DNA of 64,000 nucleotides from Brachionus plicatilis (GCA_010279815.1 QEOQ01000204.1:1665006-1729005), one strand, 5' to 3'. Numbered from the stretch's first letter, positions 1-13,201 are shown. Numbers and translations: made by a program. The notes: a model not told the origin generated them from the sequence alone.

Positions 1-3000
1 TATTCGTAACATTTTTGCAGAATAAGGTTAGCTTTAATGATCTAGAGAAAAATGAATATTTAATTTAATCTTTAAGGCTTTATTTAATTTAAATTCTGAA
101 TTTTATTTCGATTTTTATGATTCGATTTAATAAGGTTTTCAGTATTTTCAAAACAAAAATTTTAACTAAGTTTTTAATTTTACTTCAATTTTGGTAATCA
201 AGTTGTCCCATTTTATGGCTTGATAAAACTGACATTTCCACGATTTCATTAAAGTATAAGAAATAATTATTTATTTATTTCAAATATGATAAAAGATTAA
301 AAATGGAAGATTGATAATATTTATAATTATTTTAATTGAAATATAACTTAAATTGATTTTATTTGTCGATTGCAGCATATTATACGGAAATGGAGAATAT
401 AAAAATAATAGTTTGTAGCAATAAAAGAAAATTCAGTGTATATTATGTAATTAACTTTTTGAGAAGTTTGAATTCTTGCTCAAAGTGAAAGTCACCGCCT
501 ATTTTAGGATACAAGCGACAATAGGCTTTAAAAAACGTTAAAATACAAAAAAACATTAATTAATGATAAGCTATAACCAATTTTAATAAGAGCCTTCATG
601 TCAAAAAATTGGTACAAACTTAAGAAATGAAATAGAGCTAATTTTTTTATTTAAGGTGTAATTGGGATTTATTTTCGAAAAATTTATTAATTATAATTAA
701 TAGAATTCTTGAGCTTGTGCTAGTCCTAAACAAAAACGCTTTTTTTTCAAAAAAGTCTCTCAAGAAATTTTGAATTTTTCAATCTAAAATTAAATAATAA
801 ATAAAAAAAATTTAACTTTATAAATTTTTAATAATTTTTCAATAGTCTATCCAATTAATCTTTTGTGTTTTGCTTTTAATATTTTTTCGAATAATTATTT
901 AAAAAAAAAATTATTTAAATCATAATTAAACTAATAGCCAGCTTTTTATTTCAATATTTTCATAGGACGCATATTTTCAAACTTAACTACTTTAAAATAT
1001 TATATTGTAATTAGACATGGCATTTTTAAAAACATTTAATTATGTTTTAATAATGGCTATTAAAAAATATAATTTTATTTTTGACTCGTTTTCATTAATT
1101 TTGCTTTGAGATTATTTTGATTTGAATTAAAAAAATTTTAGTTGATAAGAATAATAAAAATAAATTTTTGAGTGTTGATAGATTTTTGCTCTTAAATTTA
1201 ATTTTCTTTCAATTTACATAATATAATTCATTAATAATTCGTCTCGCATCTTTTTTATTAAAAAGTTTCATTTAATACGATAGAGTTTATCATAGCTAAA
1301 ATATACTTTTTAAAATATAGTAAAAATTTTAAAAATTATTAAATACTTATTATTCTTAAAAATTTATTAGATTTATTTTTTAATCTATAATATCATTCTA
1401 TTAATAAATTTCTCAAGATTTTATTTTCAAAGCTGTCTTTATAAATAAAAATCTGTAAAAAATTGAAAGAAAGTGGTTAGATACAGCATTTATGCCTGGT
1501 AATTAGTTTTGTTAATTTTTTCCTTCTTAAAATTTTAAACAGAATGGCATATTTTGGCTTTTAAATAATTATCTTGACCTAAAATATCATATAGTATTAT
1601 AACACGTTAATTAATGATAAAGTTTGTTCCTTGGTCAACTTGATAATAAACATTGAGCCAACAATATTTCATTTATAGCTTCCGAAATAGTTCAATGTAA
1701 ATATTTATGTGGGTCATAAATTTAAAAAATGTACAAAATGTTTTCACATAAAATAATTCAACGTGATAATACATAAAGGAAATTAATAAAAAATTATTAT
1801 TCTTTCATATCCTTCAGTTAATGGTAGAATCATAAAAATCAATGTCCTCAATAATCAGAAAAATTGGTAAAACAATCAGATATATTTATTCACACACAAT
1901 TAATCTCAATTTTCATCGAGCAGACAATGTTCTACATAGTAACCATTAAAGTATTCAAATTAAGGAAGCAAGCTTCAGGAACTAATATTTTAATGAAAAA
2001 ACAATTTCTATAGATAAAATTTTTGACCAAATTCCTTGGATTAATGATAATTTTTTAAATTCTTATCATTTATTTTATTTGATCGCAAAATATTTTAATT
2101 AGAAAAAATTTTATCAAAAACTAATTATTTTTTTTTTGCTTTAAATTCATTTTTACATCAAAACTTAAATGATTAAAATTAAAATTGTTATTTAGATTAC
2201 ATGCTTTAATTGTTCATAAGCTTGCTCATAATGGAATGTAATTAGTAATCCCTAATTTACGGCCAAGGATAACACTGTGAATCTGATTTTATTTTTTTTG
2301 TTTTTTTAAATTTTCCAAGCAGTTTAACTTTTGAAAAATCTTGAATTTTTAATGTTAATTGCAGTCTAAGAAACAAATTTTTTATTTTAAAAGTATTTAT
2401 TAATGTTATTTAAAAGCATAAGATTTTTATCAATTTATAATTTTATCTACATGCTGAAAAGCTTATTGAAATTAAGTATAAAATTCAATCGATCTATCAA
2501 TAAGCTTTTTTAAATAGATAAATATGCAAAATTAACTTTTTTCGCTCATCCATGAAAATAGATTTTTATTCATTAAACGATTAGAATATGAACTCACAGT
2601 ACAAAAACTCGGATTTTAGATATCTTGTGTGTCCCAAAATAATTTCTTCTATTTATTAATCAGTGGTTCGATTTAGTTGGTTTTTCAATTCATAAACAAC
2701 TCATCTGTCACTTTTTTTTCAAATTGTAAAATTTTTTAATTTTTTTTAGTTACATAGCAGTTTTAAAGATTATTTAAATTAACCATACGAAAATCAATTT
2801 AAAAATTGAATTAAATTTTTTAAAAAAATTAGAATATTAGGTAAAATTTAAAATAAATTATTTTTCAGTCCAAGATTTTACGAGCAGTTTTCAAATTGAC
2901 TTGCTAAAACTAACAAATTTCTAAGTGATCATGAACTTGAACGACACAAATTAATTATTTGTATTTAAAGTTTATTTTAAGACTAATAAAAACCAGAAAA

Positions 3001-6000
3001 TGTTATTTTTTTAAGTGGTACTGTTAAATAAAAATTAAATTCAAACTTAAATGTTTACAAGCTTAACATAGGATAGAAATTCCGAAATAAAATAGCTCTG
3101 TTTCTACGGCAATGTGGTAACATGACTGCTATAACATTCTCGAATCTCAGGGAAAAATATTTTAATTTCAAATATTTATTAAATTTTTTTGTGTTTATGT
3201 TTTTCCAAGCTCTTAGTATTACATAAATAAACTAAATACCAAAAAAGTGTTAATTAAATCAACTTCAATTCGAATAAATTGTAGAATTTATTTCGCGAGG
3301 ATATAAATAACTTAGCAGATATTTAATGATCCTTGTGTTTTTATTGATAATGAATTAATAAAGTGTATCGATTTTGAGGAGTTGAAATTTTATGTTGATA
3401 AAAGAATTGCAATTTGATATACTCGTGTAGCGAAAATTAATCCATTCTTGAATCGTTCTGTTATTCAAATCAAATATTTAGTTAAACAAAACTTGGAATA
3501 TTGAATGAATACAAAACAATCGGTCCTTAATCAAATGACATGGGATTATATTTTTTTCTACAAAAAAATATCCAGAGGGTTAGCTTTATTTTGTGAATCT
3601 TTTTAACTAATTTAAATAACTTTAGATTAAATATTTTTTTATTTAGAAAAAAAGTTCCATTAATTGACATTATCAACATCAGCTCTTGGTTAAGTATTCT
3701 GAATTGTAACAAAAAAATTATTTGATAGTCTAATCAAAAGTAGTTTAGCCGGAGGTGAATTTTTTTTATTTTTCTTGAATAACAAAACGTCAATATTATG
3801 TAAACTTTTATTAAAATTATTCAACATTAAATCAAAACTTATTTAAAAAATTTGCATCCAAAAGACAAATATTCATAATGCCGATATTTTAAATAATAAT
3901 TTTTAATTTAACTAAGGCTTCAGGATTCCGCTGAACTTTGAGTATAATTTAGCTACACGAATCGGCATTCAGTATTTAAAAAGCTTCTGGCATTTAATCA
4001 AACTGAAAACATAAGTAAAATTTTAAAAATTCAAAAGTTAAATTTGATTAGCTTTAAATGTATTTCTTTTTATCGTTTCACGACTGTCTATTTATCTTTT
4101 ATTTAAACAAAATTTGCTTAACCTATTCGAGCATCAAAAAAGCTGAAAATTTTTATTGAGAAAAAGTATTAAGACTTGAAGAGTAAAATCATTTTTAAAC
4201 AGAACGTAGAGTAAACAAAATGCACAAAACCTCTTTCAAATGAAATAAATCCAGTCCATTGATCTAGAAAATTAAAATATCAAGCTAGTTCAAAAATGTT
4301 TTAGGTAAACTACTTGAGCTTATCTTGTCTAAAGATTGGGTTTCTAGATTTAAGTTATTCAAATTTAGTTAGGTTAGTTTGTAAATTTAAAATAGTGTTG
4401 AAAAAAAAATATTTTGAGCATCGATTTCCTTCATTAAGCTTTTTCTTTAATCTATTTTCACTGAAATTTTGATAAAGAATTATTTTTTTGCATTCTTTCG
4501 AAGAAAAAAATTTTCAATTATATTATTAAAATTCATTTATCATTTTTATGAGTGACTTTGAGCATAGTAATCTTTAAAAATTTGTCGCACACTCTTTTAA
4601 GGCACTTGTCATAAATTGCTTATTTATTTTAAAAGTTAATTTTGAATTTTTTTTTGAGAAAATATTGAAGGACCTTAAAGACAATAATACATTTTTAAAT
4701 GCCCCACCTCAAATAGTGCGTTTTTTTGTTTTATTTTTGAAATTTAAGAATTTGCTTTCCCCGTGATACAGCATTCTTTTGGGTCCTTTTTGAACAGTTT
4801 TTAAACAAATAAATTAGAAAAATCGAAATTTTATATTTACTTTTGCTATTTTTCTCCAAGGATTTGATATTTTTTGCTATATTCTTTTATTATTTAATTC
4901 AAATTTTTTCTTCATACGATTATTAAATCCATTTCTCAGTATGTTTTTTAAAGTTAATCACTTAAAGATCGACAGCATTTAGCGATTTTAAAAAATTATA
5001 AATATTTTTAAGAAAAATTACAATTAATTTAGATCTATTTTTTTAAAATTTTAAAATATTTTGTTTCAGAGAAATATTAAATATGGAGGAAAATCATTTG
5101 CGTCAGTTCCCTAGTAAATTATTCTTTCAATCAAAATCCCAAAATTTTGTTTCTAATATTTAGATCCTGATCAGTTTAAGATTATTTTAAATAAAAAAAG
5201 CTATTTTTAATTCTTAATCAATCTCTTTGGTTTTAAAGTATTGTTTTTGTTGTTTAAATTTTGGATTTAGTTAAATAAAGAGGCCTAATGGCATTTCGGT
5301 CCGTTTGTTGCTTTGTTTAGAAATAATATTGCAAAGGTATTAAATAATTCTATTCAATTTGATGGATAAAGTGTGTGTTCAAACTTATTAATTTTATTGT
5401 TCCAAAAGTTACTTTGAAATAATATGAATTATTATAATATGGTAAATTTTTCATAAAAATTGTCCTTAATTACTGATAATTTTGTTTAGATTTAAAGAAA
5501 AAAAATTTTCTTATTTTTAATTCAAAGTTCGAAACTCAATTTTTTTTATTGAGTAAATAAATTTTCTTAATGCAATTAGGAAGCTTTAGATTTTGAATTA
5601 AATTTTATTTACAATGTTGAAAATAAAAAAAAATTAATAAAAATAGTATTTGTAGTGGGAGTAGTATCAAGGTTAAGGAAAATAATCTAATGTTTAATAG
5701 TAATCAACTTTTTTACTTAAATTTGGGTTTTTTTGTTAGATTTGAAATTCTGCTTTTAGAAAAATAAATATTAGTACTACAAATTATACTTTTAATTAAA
5801 ATACAGACATTTAAGTAATCAGGTTTAGATTTACGAAACAGAAAAAAATTATTTATGGCCTAAAATAATTGAAATGACGACTTATATTTGCAATTCCCTC
5901 GGAGTTAACAGTGAACTTCAAGTGCTGTTTTTCATAGCTAAAGTATTTTATGTTTTCCAATTTTTCTACAGAAATTAAAATTTAATTTTTATAATTAAAA

Positions 6001-8900
6001 ATCAGTCATCTAGCATTAGGATCAAATTATGTTATTTTTTATTTTATTTCTCGAGTCGATAATATTTTACAATATTTCCTAAACAAGGTATTTAATTAAG
6101 TATAATTTTAAGTCCAATAAAGGCTTTGATTCATTCATTTCTTTTCACTAGAGGAACTCAAAATTTGGAATTGAGAATTTCGACTCGACTTAGGATCGCT
6201 TAGATTTTTGTTGATAATAATGTTTACTAAATTTTAAAGATTAAATTATAAAATTTTAATTTATCGTGTATTATTTTTGTTTTTGATCGTTTTTGTTTAA
6301 AAAGAGATTAAATTAAAACAAGAAATATTTTGAAATAAATTTTAAAAATTCTATAATAAATTTTATTTCTTAAAGTTAAATTTTTAACAAGATTGAATTT
6401 ATCCAAACATTTTTATAATTTTTAAACTAACTTGAAAATTATTTTTTTTTAATTTTTCTATTAAATTTTTTTTGCACTAATTTTTTTTTCAACTTTTTTC
6501 TAATAATTCTATTTTTTGACATATTATAATAAATTCACCAAAATTTTTTAAAATTGATCAATTTTAATTGGACATCTAAACAATGACAGATCATTTATAA
6601 ATTTTATTTTATGTAACAAAGAATAAAAGTAACCTTTAAAGTTTCTTTTACATTTAAAAGTGTTAAAAAAAATTTATTGTCTAATATAGTCATTGGCCTA
6701 TTTTCTACAAGGCTTCGATTAGAATACAATTGGAATGATTTTAAACTTAAAACAGGTATTAATGATAATCTTTCGATCCAATTGACAATGTGTTTTCTAA
6801 ATTTTCAATTAATTTTCGTGTTCTTTGGCACATATTTTTGAGATTTGATGCTCATCTTTTGTTTATTTATTTGAGTCTAATGTATGTCCGATTTTAAAAG
6901 TGATCTTTTTGTAAATTTTTTAAGAAAAAATTTGAATAAATAATGAATGTAATCATAAATAAGAATTTTTATTCTGATTAAAAGTTGTGTCGAAAAAATA
7001 AGAGTAATCTAAATTCATATTCAGTATAATTGGTGAAAAAAATAATAAATCGCTTCTTTTATATAGTGAAAATGGTCAAAAAAATAAAATAAAATTTGAC
7101 TTTTTTGATTTAAATAATTAATAGAATAAATAAGAAGGAAGTTTTTAATTTATAGAAATATTTAAATTTTGTTTTATTTTAGATTACATATATTTTCATA
7201 ACATCAATTATCAAACTTTCAACATTCCGGATTTTTTTTTATCAAGCGTAATAATTATGTTTTAAAACAAATTTCCTAAAAATTCTTGATTAGTTTTTAT
7301 CAATTTTTCAGAAGTTCAATAAGTTTCTTGAGGCATTTTATTCATTAATGAAGAAAATATAAATTGAAAATGGCTAGAAAATTATTTTAAGACTCGGAGA
7401 AATCTAAAATTTAGCAATTTTTCTTCTAGAGAAAAGACTTATTAAGTTTTTTTTTGTCCAGAAAAGTTTTGACGAAATCTTGTTCTAAGAAAAATGAGTT
7501 AAAAAAAATAACTTTAAATTAAATTTTAATGCGAAATTACCTAGTATTAACAGTTAAATGAAAATAAATAGAAATAGAATCTATTTTTTTAAGATAATTA
7601 AATAAATAGTTATAATTTTTTTTAAATAAGACAAAATAACCAATATATACAAGTTTTTTAAAATACTGATTAAAAAGATTATATTAAAATTTAGTTATTT
7701 TATTGTATTTGCATGTCACCAAGTCATAATATCCAAAGCTTTTAAAAAATAAATTATCCGAGAATTTTTCATTGACATCGAATTCGAAATAAAATGTTCA
7801 ACGGGTTGATAAAAACGTAAAAATATCATATATATTCCATTTGGAACCTTTAGTTTTTGTATGAAACTTTATTTAGATGATTTTTAATAAAGTTTCTAAG
7901 TTTCAAAAAAAAACGTTTTTAATTTTAATTTATTTTTAAAATTAGATTTTAAATTTTATATGTTCAAACAACTAGTTTAAACTTATACTTAAATAGAATG
8001 AGTATAAATCAAAACTGTGATAATATTTAACATTATTCTATCCATTTTCTTACAAATGAGAACGTTTAAAAGTTTCAATTTTAAGTAAAAGAGATTATGG
8101 TAATTAAGTTATTTCTTCTTATGCAGTTTTTTAAAGCATCCACATATTAAAAAATGATGTTAAACTTTTTTTTCGATTATCATTTTGCAGCTCTAAAATT
8201 TTATTACAAAGTATCAAAAATTTGGTTCAATTACTGACTAAGAAAAATAAAAAAAATTTATTTTTATCAAAATGTCGATCAGAGATAATTAAGATTCAGT
8301 AGGTTATATGGTTCATTGCCAGTAATTTCATTAGCCTCTTCGACGATATCATCGTTAAGTAACCAGTCTTCTTCTGTTTTTCCAAGTCATCAAAAAAAAG
8401 CTGATTCTAAAATGGAGAACCAACTTTAACAATAAGCTTAGAATATAAGAATGTCAATGGAAAGAAACAAGATTTTTTTTCCTTTTTTTCAAATTTTTAC
8501 TGAATTTTGCCTAATAAATGGCAAATTTTTGGTCCAAAAAAGAATATAATAAAAAATAAAGATAAAGATAGTTTCAAAGATATAATAAAAAAATTTTAAT
8601 TTTTTGTTTTATTTTTAGAAAGATACAAAATTTAAAAAAAATAAAAAACATCAACATTGCATTAGGGGTTTGAATTCCAACCGCCTTTTGTAAAAGACTT
8701 TTTCTTTCCCTTTTTTTTTTAAATTTTTATTTTCAAATCAAATTTTTACTGGTTTCTAAAAATCAGTTCTGTAATTCAGAAAGTATAGGATAATACCAAA
8801 ATAAATGCCTAAAAATTAGTGTTAGACTGCAGTGGTACCAAAAATTTGTTAAAAAAAGCTTTTTTTTTAAAAAAAAAAACATTTTTAAATTAATAAAAAA
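1..8900. other. AT-rich intergenic DNA without recognisable genes
   Basis: Very AT-rich sequence with stops in all frames. Only short chance ORFs occur, the longest about 61 codons at 3527-3712 (-) with no recognisable motif. I saw no tRNA-like, rRNA-like or exon-like GC-richer block and no clear transposon ends. It may be the flank of a gene outside the window or decayed repeats. Confidence 0.6.
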
Positions 8901-8914
8901 TTACGAACGATAAT

Positions 8915-9065
8915 TTTGTGACGGTCAAAGAGTCAGACCGCTTTGTTGACCGGTCAAATGACTGCAAAAAACCTTCCGTGAAATGGACCGGTTTGCTCTG
9001 ACTGCATCCAACAGTTACAGAAATGTATCTGTGGGACGATGCGTAGGTCGTTAACACGACTAATT
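8915..9065. other. Short GC-richer block of unknown nature
   Basis: About 150 bases stand out from the AT-rich surroundings and contain repeated gaccg/cggtca motifs. No long ORF and no tRNA-type internal promoter boxes are visible. It could be part of a SINE, a regulatory element or a decayed exon; the sequence does not decide. Confidence 0.3.
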
Positions 9066-9285
9066 CTGTCTTTTAATATTTAAATGGCCTTACTTAAGTT
9101 ATTGGAGAGAACAAGTTAGAAATATTTCTTTGTTTAATTATTTATCGAACAACTAAAATAATCTGTATTCAAATTGCCGATTCAGGAACATTTTTTGAAA
9201 TTCAAGTAAGAAGTTTATCCAGAGTTGTTTAAAAGTCACTAAAATGGTTAGGCTAAAAATATTTATAGATTATAGGGGTAAAATA

Positions 9286-9366
9286 TGTCATAACAAATTG
9301 TCCGACAATTTGTTATGACAATTTTTTTTTTTATTCTATGGCATAGAATAAATAAAAAAAATTGTC
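9286..9366. repeat. Compound perfect palindrome
   Basis: Two interlocked hairpins. The first (9286-9320) has perfect 17-base arms starting tgtcataacaaattgtc with a single-base spacer. The second (9317-9366) pairs tgacaattttttt with aaaaaaattgtca around an inner tttattctatg / catagaataaa stem. It is probably a small foldback element or a remnant of one. Confidence 0.6.
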
Positions 9367-9669
9367 ATCAAAAAAATGTCAAAACAATTAGATTTTTTTG
9401 ATTATCAATTAATGATATCTCTGAAAAAAAGATGAATAAATAAGGAATGTGAAGTCTTTAAAAAAATAATTAATTTGAATAGCAGTAACATTAAATAAGA
9501 AGTAATAAAAACCTTATTAGTTAAATAAATAATTGATAACACTCAAATATCGGATATAAATACATAATAATAAATTTGAGCAATACATTTAAATTTCAGA
9601 ATATCGTTCTTAATTTTCTTTTTACTTATTTATCCTTTTTTATCTTATTTTACTTTATTTTTTTGTTAT

Positions 9670-9712
9670 TCTGAAGAAACATTAGCTCGGAACAGATAAA
9701 CAAATAAATTTA
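9670..9712 (+). repeat. LINE 3'-end hairpin tail, degenerate copy
   Basis: Matches the dispersed 3'-end signature of the LINE family in this window: ctgaag(g)a..ttagctcgg.acag followed by an A/AAT-rich tail. The best copy is at 42730-42772, directly behind a reverse-transcriptase fragment. No coding part is attached here, so it is a solo 3' end. Confidence 0.5.
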
Positions 9713-9784
9713 AATTTATTACACATAAACTAAATTGTCTTAACCTAAAACTCATACAACCATTCCAATATGGACATCATCTAC

Positions 9785-10617
9785 AGTGGTGTTCCAGATT
9801 TAGTAAATTACGATAATTTACGTAAAAAATGGTAAATTTATCAGATTTTAGGTAAAATTTGCTAAATTTCGTACATTTTACGCAAATTTATGTAAAAAAA
9901 ACTGTCCAAAAAATTCATATAATTTGGTACTTTTTTAAAAAAATTTTTTTTTTCTTCAACATTTATTTTCAAAATTATCTTTAAAAAAATTTACCATAAT
10001 TTACGTAAATTTTGGTAAAATGTAATCAATTTAATGGTTAAAAATAGTAAAAAATTAAAATTAATTAAAGGAATATTTATTAACAAAGAATACTTGATTA
10101 AGTAGTCATTAAATATATACAATTGAATAGATTAGCATTTTATTTTTTTGATTTATCCATTTTGATCGAATTGGATGCCCTTTCCCAAGCTTTTTTAAGA
10201 AGTGATATAAAAAGAAAATTTAAAGACGGTCCAAATAAAACACTTGGATATTATCAAACAAATTATCCGAACACGATTTTAGAAATAAAAAGTACTGCTT
10301 TTTTTAAAATATAAAAACAAAAAAATGAATTAATTTCAAAAGATGATCTAGTTAAATTCCAAACATCTTTTCATTCATAATTTTAAAAATAAATATTGAA
10401 AGATAAAAAAAATTCATTTTTTTTAATAAAAGTGCCAAATTTTTTCAATTTTTTGGACATTTTTTTTTTACATAAATTCTCATAATAAAATGTTCGAAAT
10501 TTACCAAATTTTACGTAGAATCTGATAAATTTACGTTTTTTTAATTATGTATATTTACGTAAATTTACAATATTTTACGTAAATTATCGTAAATTACAAA
10601 ATCCGGAACACCACTGT
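9785..10617. mobile_element. Non-autonomous TIR DNA transposon
   Basis: The ends are inverted repeats of about 45 bases beginning cagtggtgttcc, followed by iterated gtaaatttacgtaaa motifs that also appear inverted at the other end. The left end is preceded by TA, as in Tc1/mariner-like elements; the right flank (tt) does not preserve it. The interior has no transposase but holds an ORF that looks coding (10123-10314). Confidence 0.75.
10123..10314 (+). pseudogene. Possible captured fragment resembling 3-methyladenine DNA glycosylase (AAG/MPG)
   Basis: The open frame of 63 codons inside the TIR element has no ATG at its start (it opens on TTG), so it is not a complete gene. Its order of residues, RL...FFD, then AFL, then an IKRKF.DG turn and G...T..Y, follows the N-terminal part of the AAG/MPG alkylation-repair glycosylases (RL...FFD...AFLG...RR..DG...G.IVETEAY). 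Catalytic parts further downstream are absent. The match is by eye and weak. The alternative is a chance ORF. Confidence 0.3.
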
Positions 10618-10874
10618 TCGTTGACAGCGGAAAAAAGCAATTTATTTACCAACATCAACGGTATCCAAGATCTCTTCTTCTTTTTTTCCTGATCACTAAA
10701 TATTTAAAAATATGTATTCTGTTACTCTCTATCAAAATTTATCTAATTTTAATTTTAATATTTATCTACTTTTTAACTTATATTATTTTAACTTTATTTT
10801 TTTCTTATTTTTTGTTTTTATTTTATTTTATTTAACTTTATTTTAATTTTTTACTTTCTTTTTTTTTTATTTAA

Positions 10875-10920
10875 TCTGAAGGAACTTTAGCTCGTTACAG
10901 ATATACAAATAAATAAAATA
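10875..10920 (+). repeat. LINE 3'-end hairpin tail
   Basis: Contains ctgaaggaactttagctcg.tacag followed by caaataaataaaa, the same 3' end as the reverse-transcriptase copy ending near 42772. The flanking T-rich stretch resembles that element's 3' UTR. Confidence 0.55.
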
Positions 10921-11157
10921 ATAAATAAATAACCAAAATAAGTCTAAGTGGTAAAGATGTGTAATTCGAACATGTTTCTCTTATCCTTTAGAAAAACTGT
11001 CATAGGTGACTATTTTTTACCTTGACAATTTTCTTATAGTTTCAAGCGTCATGACTGACGTTGTTTCGGCCATTGGGATGCTATAACTACTTCTTTGTGC
11101 TTCTTTCTCATTTCTTGATTTCTTTGTAACTAACTAGGGATACAATGGCCTGAGACA

Positions 11158-11463
11158 TTGTCTAATGCTGACCTTTACAGAAGAACAAATTCTGAGCCAT
11201 TAAGTCAATGTATAAAGAACAAAAGACTGCGATGGCTCGGGCATGCACTTAGAATGAAAGAAACACGGATACCAAAAAAATCTCTTCAATGGACACCTCA
11301 AGGGCGACGTAAGACAGGACGACCAGCAGTAACATGGAGGGCAATAATTACGAAATAGCTCATCGAAATTGGAATGACATGGGGAGAAGCAAGGGTAAAG
11401 GCAAAAGATCGACTTAAGTGGAAATCAAAAGTAATGACCCTATGCTCCACAAGGAGTGAATAA
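11158..11463 (+). pseudogene. Non-LTR retrotransposon ORF2 C-terminus, broken
   Basis: The translation contains KRLRWLGHALRM, RIPKKSLQWTPQG, RRKTGRP and TWR. These are the characteristic C-terminal residues of a large clade of LINE ORF2 proteins, downstream of the reverse transcriptase. An in-frame TAG at 11356-11358 splits it; the frame then continues with a WGEA..KA.DR..WK segment and the usual LCSTRSE ending before TAA at 11461. The 5' part (endonuclease and reverse transcriptase) is missing, so it is a dead, truncated copy. It belongs to a different LINE lineage from the copies at 32 and 42 kb. Confidence 0.85.
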
Positions 11464-11567
11464 GTAAAAAAAAAAAGCAAAAAAAATTGAAAATGTTCAT
11501 TATCACTCAAGTTATCTGAGAATAACTAAAAAAATGTATACTCAAGATAACTTTTATTATTTATTTT

Positions 11568-11605
11568 TTATTTATTTGTTTTCTGTACCGAGCTAAGAAT
11601 AAGAA
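11568..11605 (-). repeat. LINE 3'-end hairpin tail, partial, reverse orientation
   Basis: Reads ttatttatttg...ctgtaccgagcta on the + strand, the complement of the shared LINE terminus. The second half of the hairpin is lost. Confidence 0.45.
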
Positions 11606-11840
11606 TAAGTCAGAATAAGTTAAAAAGTAAAATTAAATTTAAAACTTTTTTTTTTTCGTATTTTTTTATTTAAGTGAGTTGAGTTTTTCACTCTTTTTAT
11701 CATTAAGGAGTAAAATTTAAATTTGATTTTATAAGAATAAAAATATAAATAAAAATAAATAGTGTTTGTAAACAAATTTGATAAAAAAAAAAGAAAAATA
11801 GATAAAAAATAGAAAAATAATTTAAACCTTTTTTTTTTGA

Positions 11841-12347
11841 TTTAATTATTTATTTAGCGTTAGCTGTTTTAGCCAAGAATAAAATGAATAGAATAAAGGT
11901 TATTGAAAATTAAAGTTAACAATGTTTAAATATACAAAATATATAAATATAATTAAATATAATAAATAAAATTTTTTAGTCAAAAAATAATAAGACCAAC
12001 GTAATAATTATTAAATAACTTTTTTAACTCCACATAAAAATGTTTTAAAGTCTTTTAAATAGTGGTCATTCAAATATTCGTACTCTTCTTTCATTTTTTC
12101 AAAAAGTGAATTTTCGTTGAGGATTACATGATTTTTGATTTTTCCTTAGTTTGTCAACATGCTTTTGAAAAGTTAGTTTCTTATCAAAGGTTATACCTAA
12201 AAACGTTGGGTTTGGATTATAAGTTAACTTCTGGTTGTACATTTCAAGTGCGATCTTTTTTGAAATATTTTGGTTGCAGTTTGAAAAAATAATATAGTTG
12301 CCCTTTTGATCTAAACCTTTGACTTTTGTAAAAAAATTTATACTCAA
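11841..12347 (-). pseudogene. LINE reverse-transcriptase remnant with decayed 3' tail
   Basis: On the minus strand, 12347-12099 reads as the distal part of a non-LTR reverse transcriptase: an iifs strand, then N..FLGITFDKKLTFQKHV, matching the fLGv.fD..ltf..H block after the catalytic palm. A deletion or frameshift follows. A second frame (about 12120-12015) gives a KMKEEYEYLND...LC.V C-terminus before a stop. A degenerate copy of the family's terminal hairpin lies at about 11841-11880. Catalytic RT motifs are absent. Confidence 0.75.
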
Positions 12348-12401
12348 AAAAAAAAATAAAAAAAAAAAAAAGGATTAACACATTATTAAGAGATTAATTA
12401 T

Positions 12402-12600
12402 TTAAGAACAATTGTTACATTTCCAAACTTTCTTAATAGGAACTTAAGTTCTATTAACACATTTTAAGTGGAAATCATTTTTACAATCACTGCATGTAAT
12501 CCATTTATTTTCACAAGAAAGATTGCAAATTTTACAAAATTTGCAATCATCAAAAGACTTCAAAGACTTCAAAAAATGGCCTAATACAGTGCCTAACTTC
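12402..12600 (-). pseudogene. LINE ORF1-like PHD-type zinc finger, with one stop
   Basis: Minus-strand translation gives CKFCKICNLSCENKW, then CSDCKNDFHLKC, then WKCNNCS before TAA at 12404-12402. The C..C, C..C, H..C, C..C spacing is PHD-like, as found in ORF1 proteins of CR1-type LINEs. One in-frame TAA separates the last Cys pair. It lies directly upstream of the RT remnant on the same strand, consistent with ORF1 followed by a heavily deleted ORF2. A fragment of a host PHD gene is the alternative. Confidence 0.6.
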
Positions 12601-12616
12601 AAAAAACCATTATTAT

Positions 12617-12670
12617 TATTTTATTTATTTGTAAATCTGTATCGAGCGTTAGCTCCTTCAGAGAAAAATA
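12617..12670 (-). repeat. LINE 3'-end hairpin tail, reverse orientation
   Basis: Reads ttatttatttg...ctgtatcgagcgttagctccttcag on the + strand, a near-complete copy of the terminal hairpin. It probably ends the element whose body lies at 12670-13201, inserted upstream of the PHD-finger fragment. Confidence 0.6.
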
Positions 12671-12847
12671 AAAAATAAAAATAAATAAAAAAAATGATTA
12701 AAATAAAAGTTACTAAATAAAATAAGAATTAAAAAATATAGTTAAATAATTGAAATTTGAAAAGGAAATAAAAGAAAAGAGAAAAAAAAAAAAAAAATTT
12801 TTTGAAAGGCAGAAAATAGACACCAAAGTTACAAAAGTTATATCGGT

Positions 12848-13201
12848 TTAGTTTTGAGAGAAAAAAGAGTCTATGACAAGGTAGCAATTCAAAAAACCAT
12901 CAGAAGTAAAATATTTAAGTAGTGGCTCCTTTTTTAAACCACTAGAATCAACAAAACCACTATCTAGTATTTTAGAAGATAAACATTTAGGGTCTATGAT
13001 GACGTGTTCTTCACCGATTAAGTTTTTATTGAAAAATTTACAATCATTTTCAAAAAAAACTTCATTGGTAATACCTTTAATGTTTTTCTCTCTTTTTATT
13101 ACTCTTAATTTACATTTGAAAGTTTTTTTAAAATTAATTGACATTTGAGTTAGAATAAAAAAAAATGCACAGGTAAGGCAATAAAAAAAATTTATTCTCA
13201 C
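12848..13201 (-). pseudogene. ORF of unknown function in LINE debris
   Basis: A 117-codon frame, from MRINF to SFFSQN, with acidic/lysine-rich and SSGLKKEP segments. I recognise no domain. Its place, upstream of a LINE 3' tail and on the same strand as the neighbouring LINE remnants, suggests retroelement origin (ORF1-like), but this is positional inference only. Confidence 0.3.
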
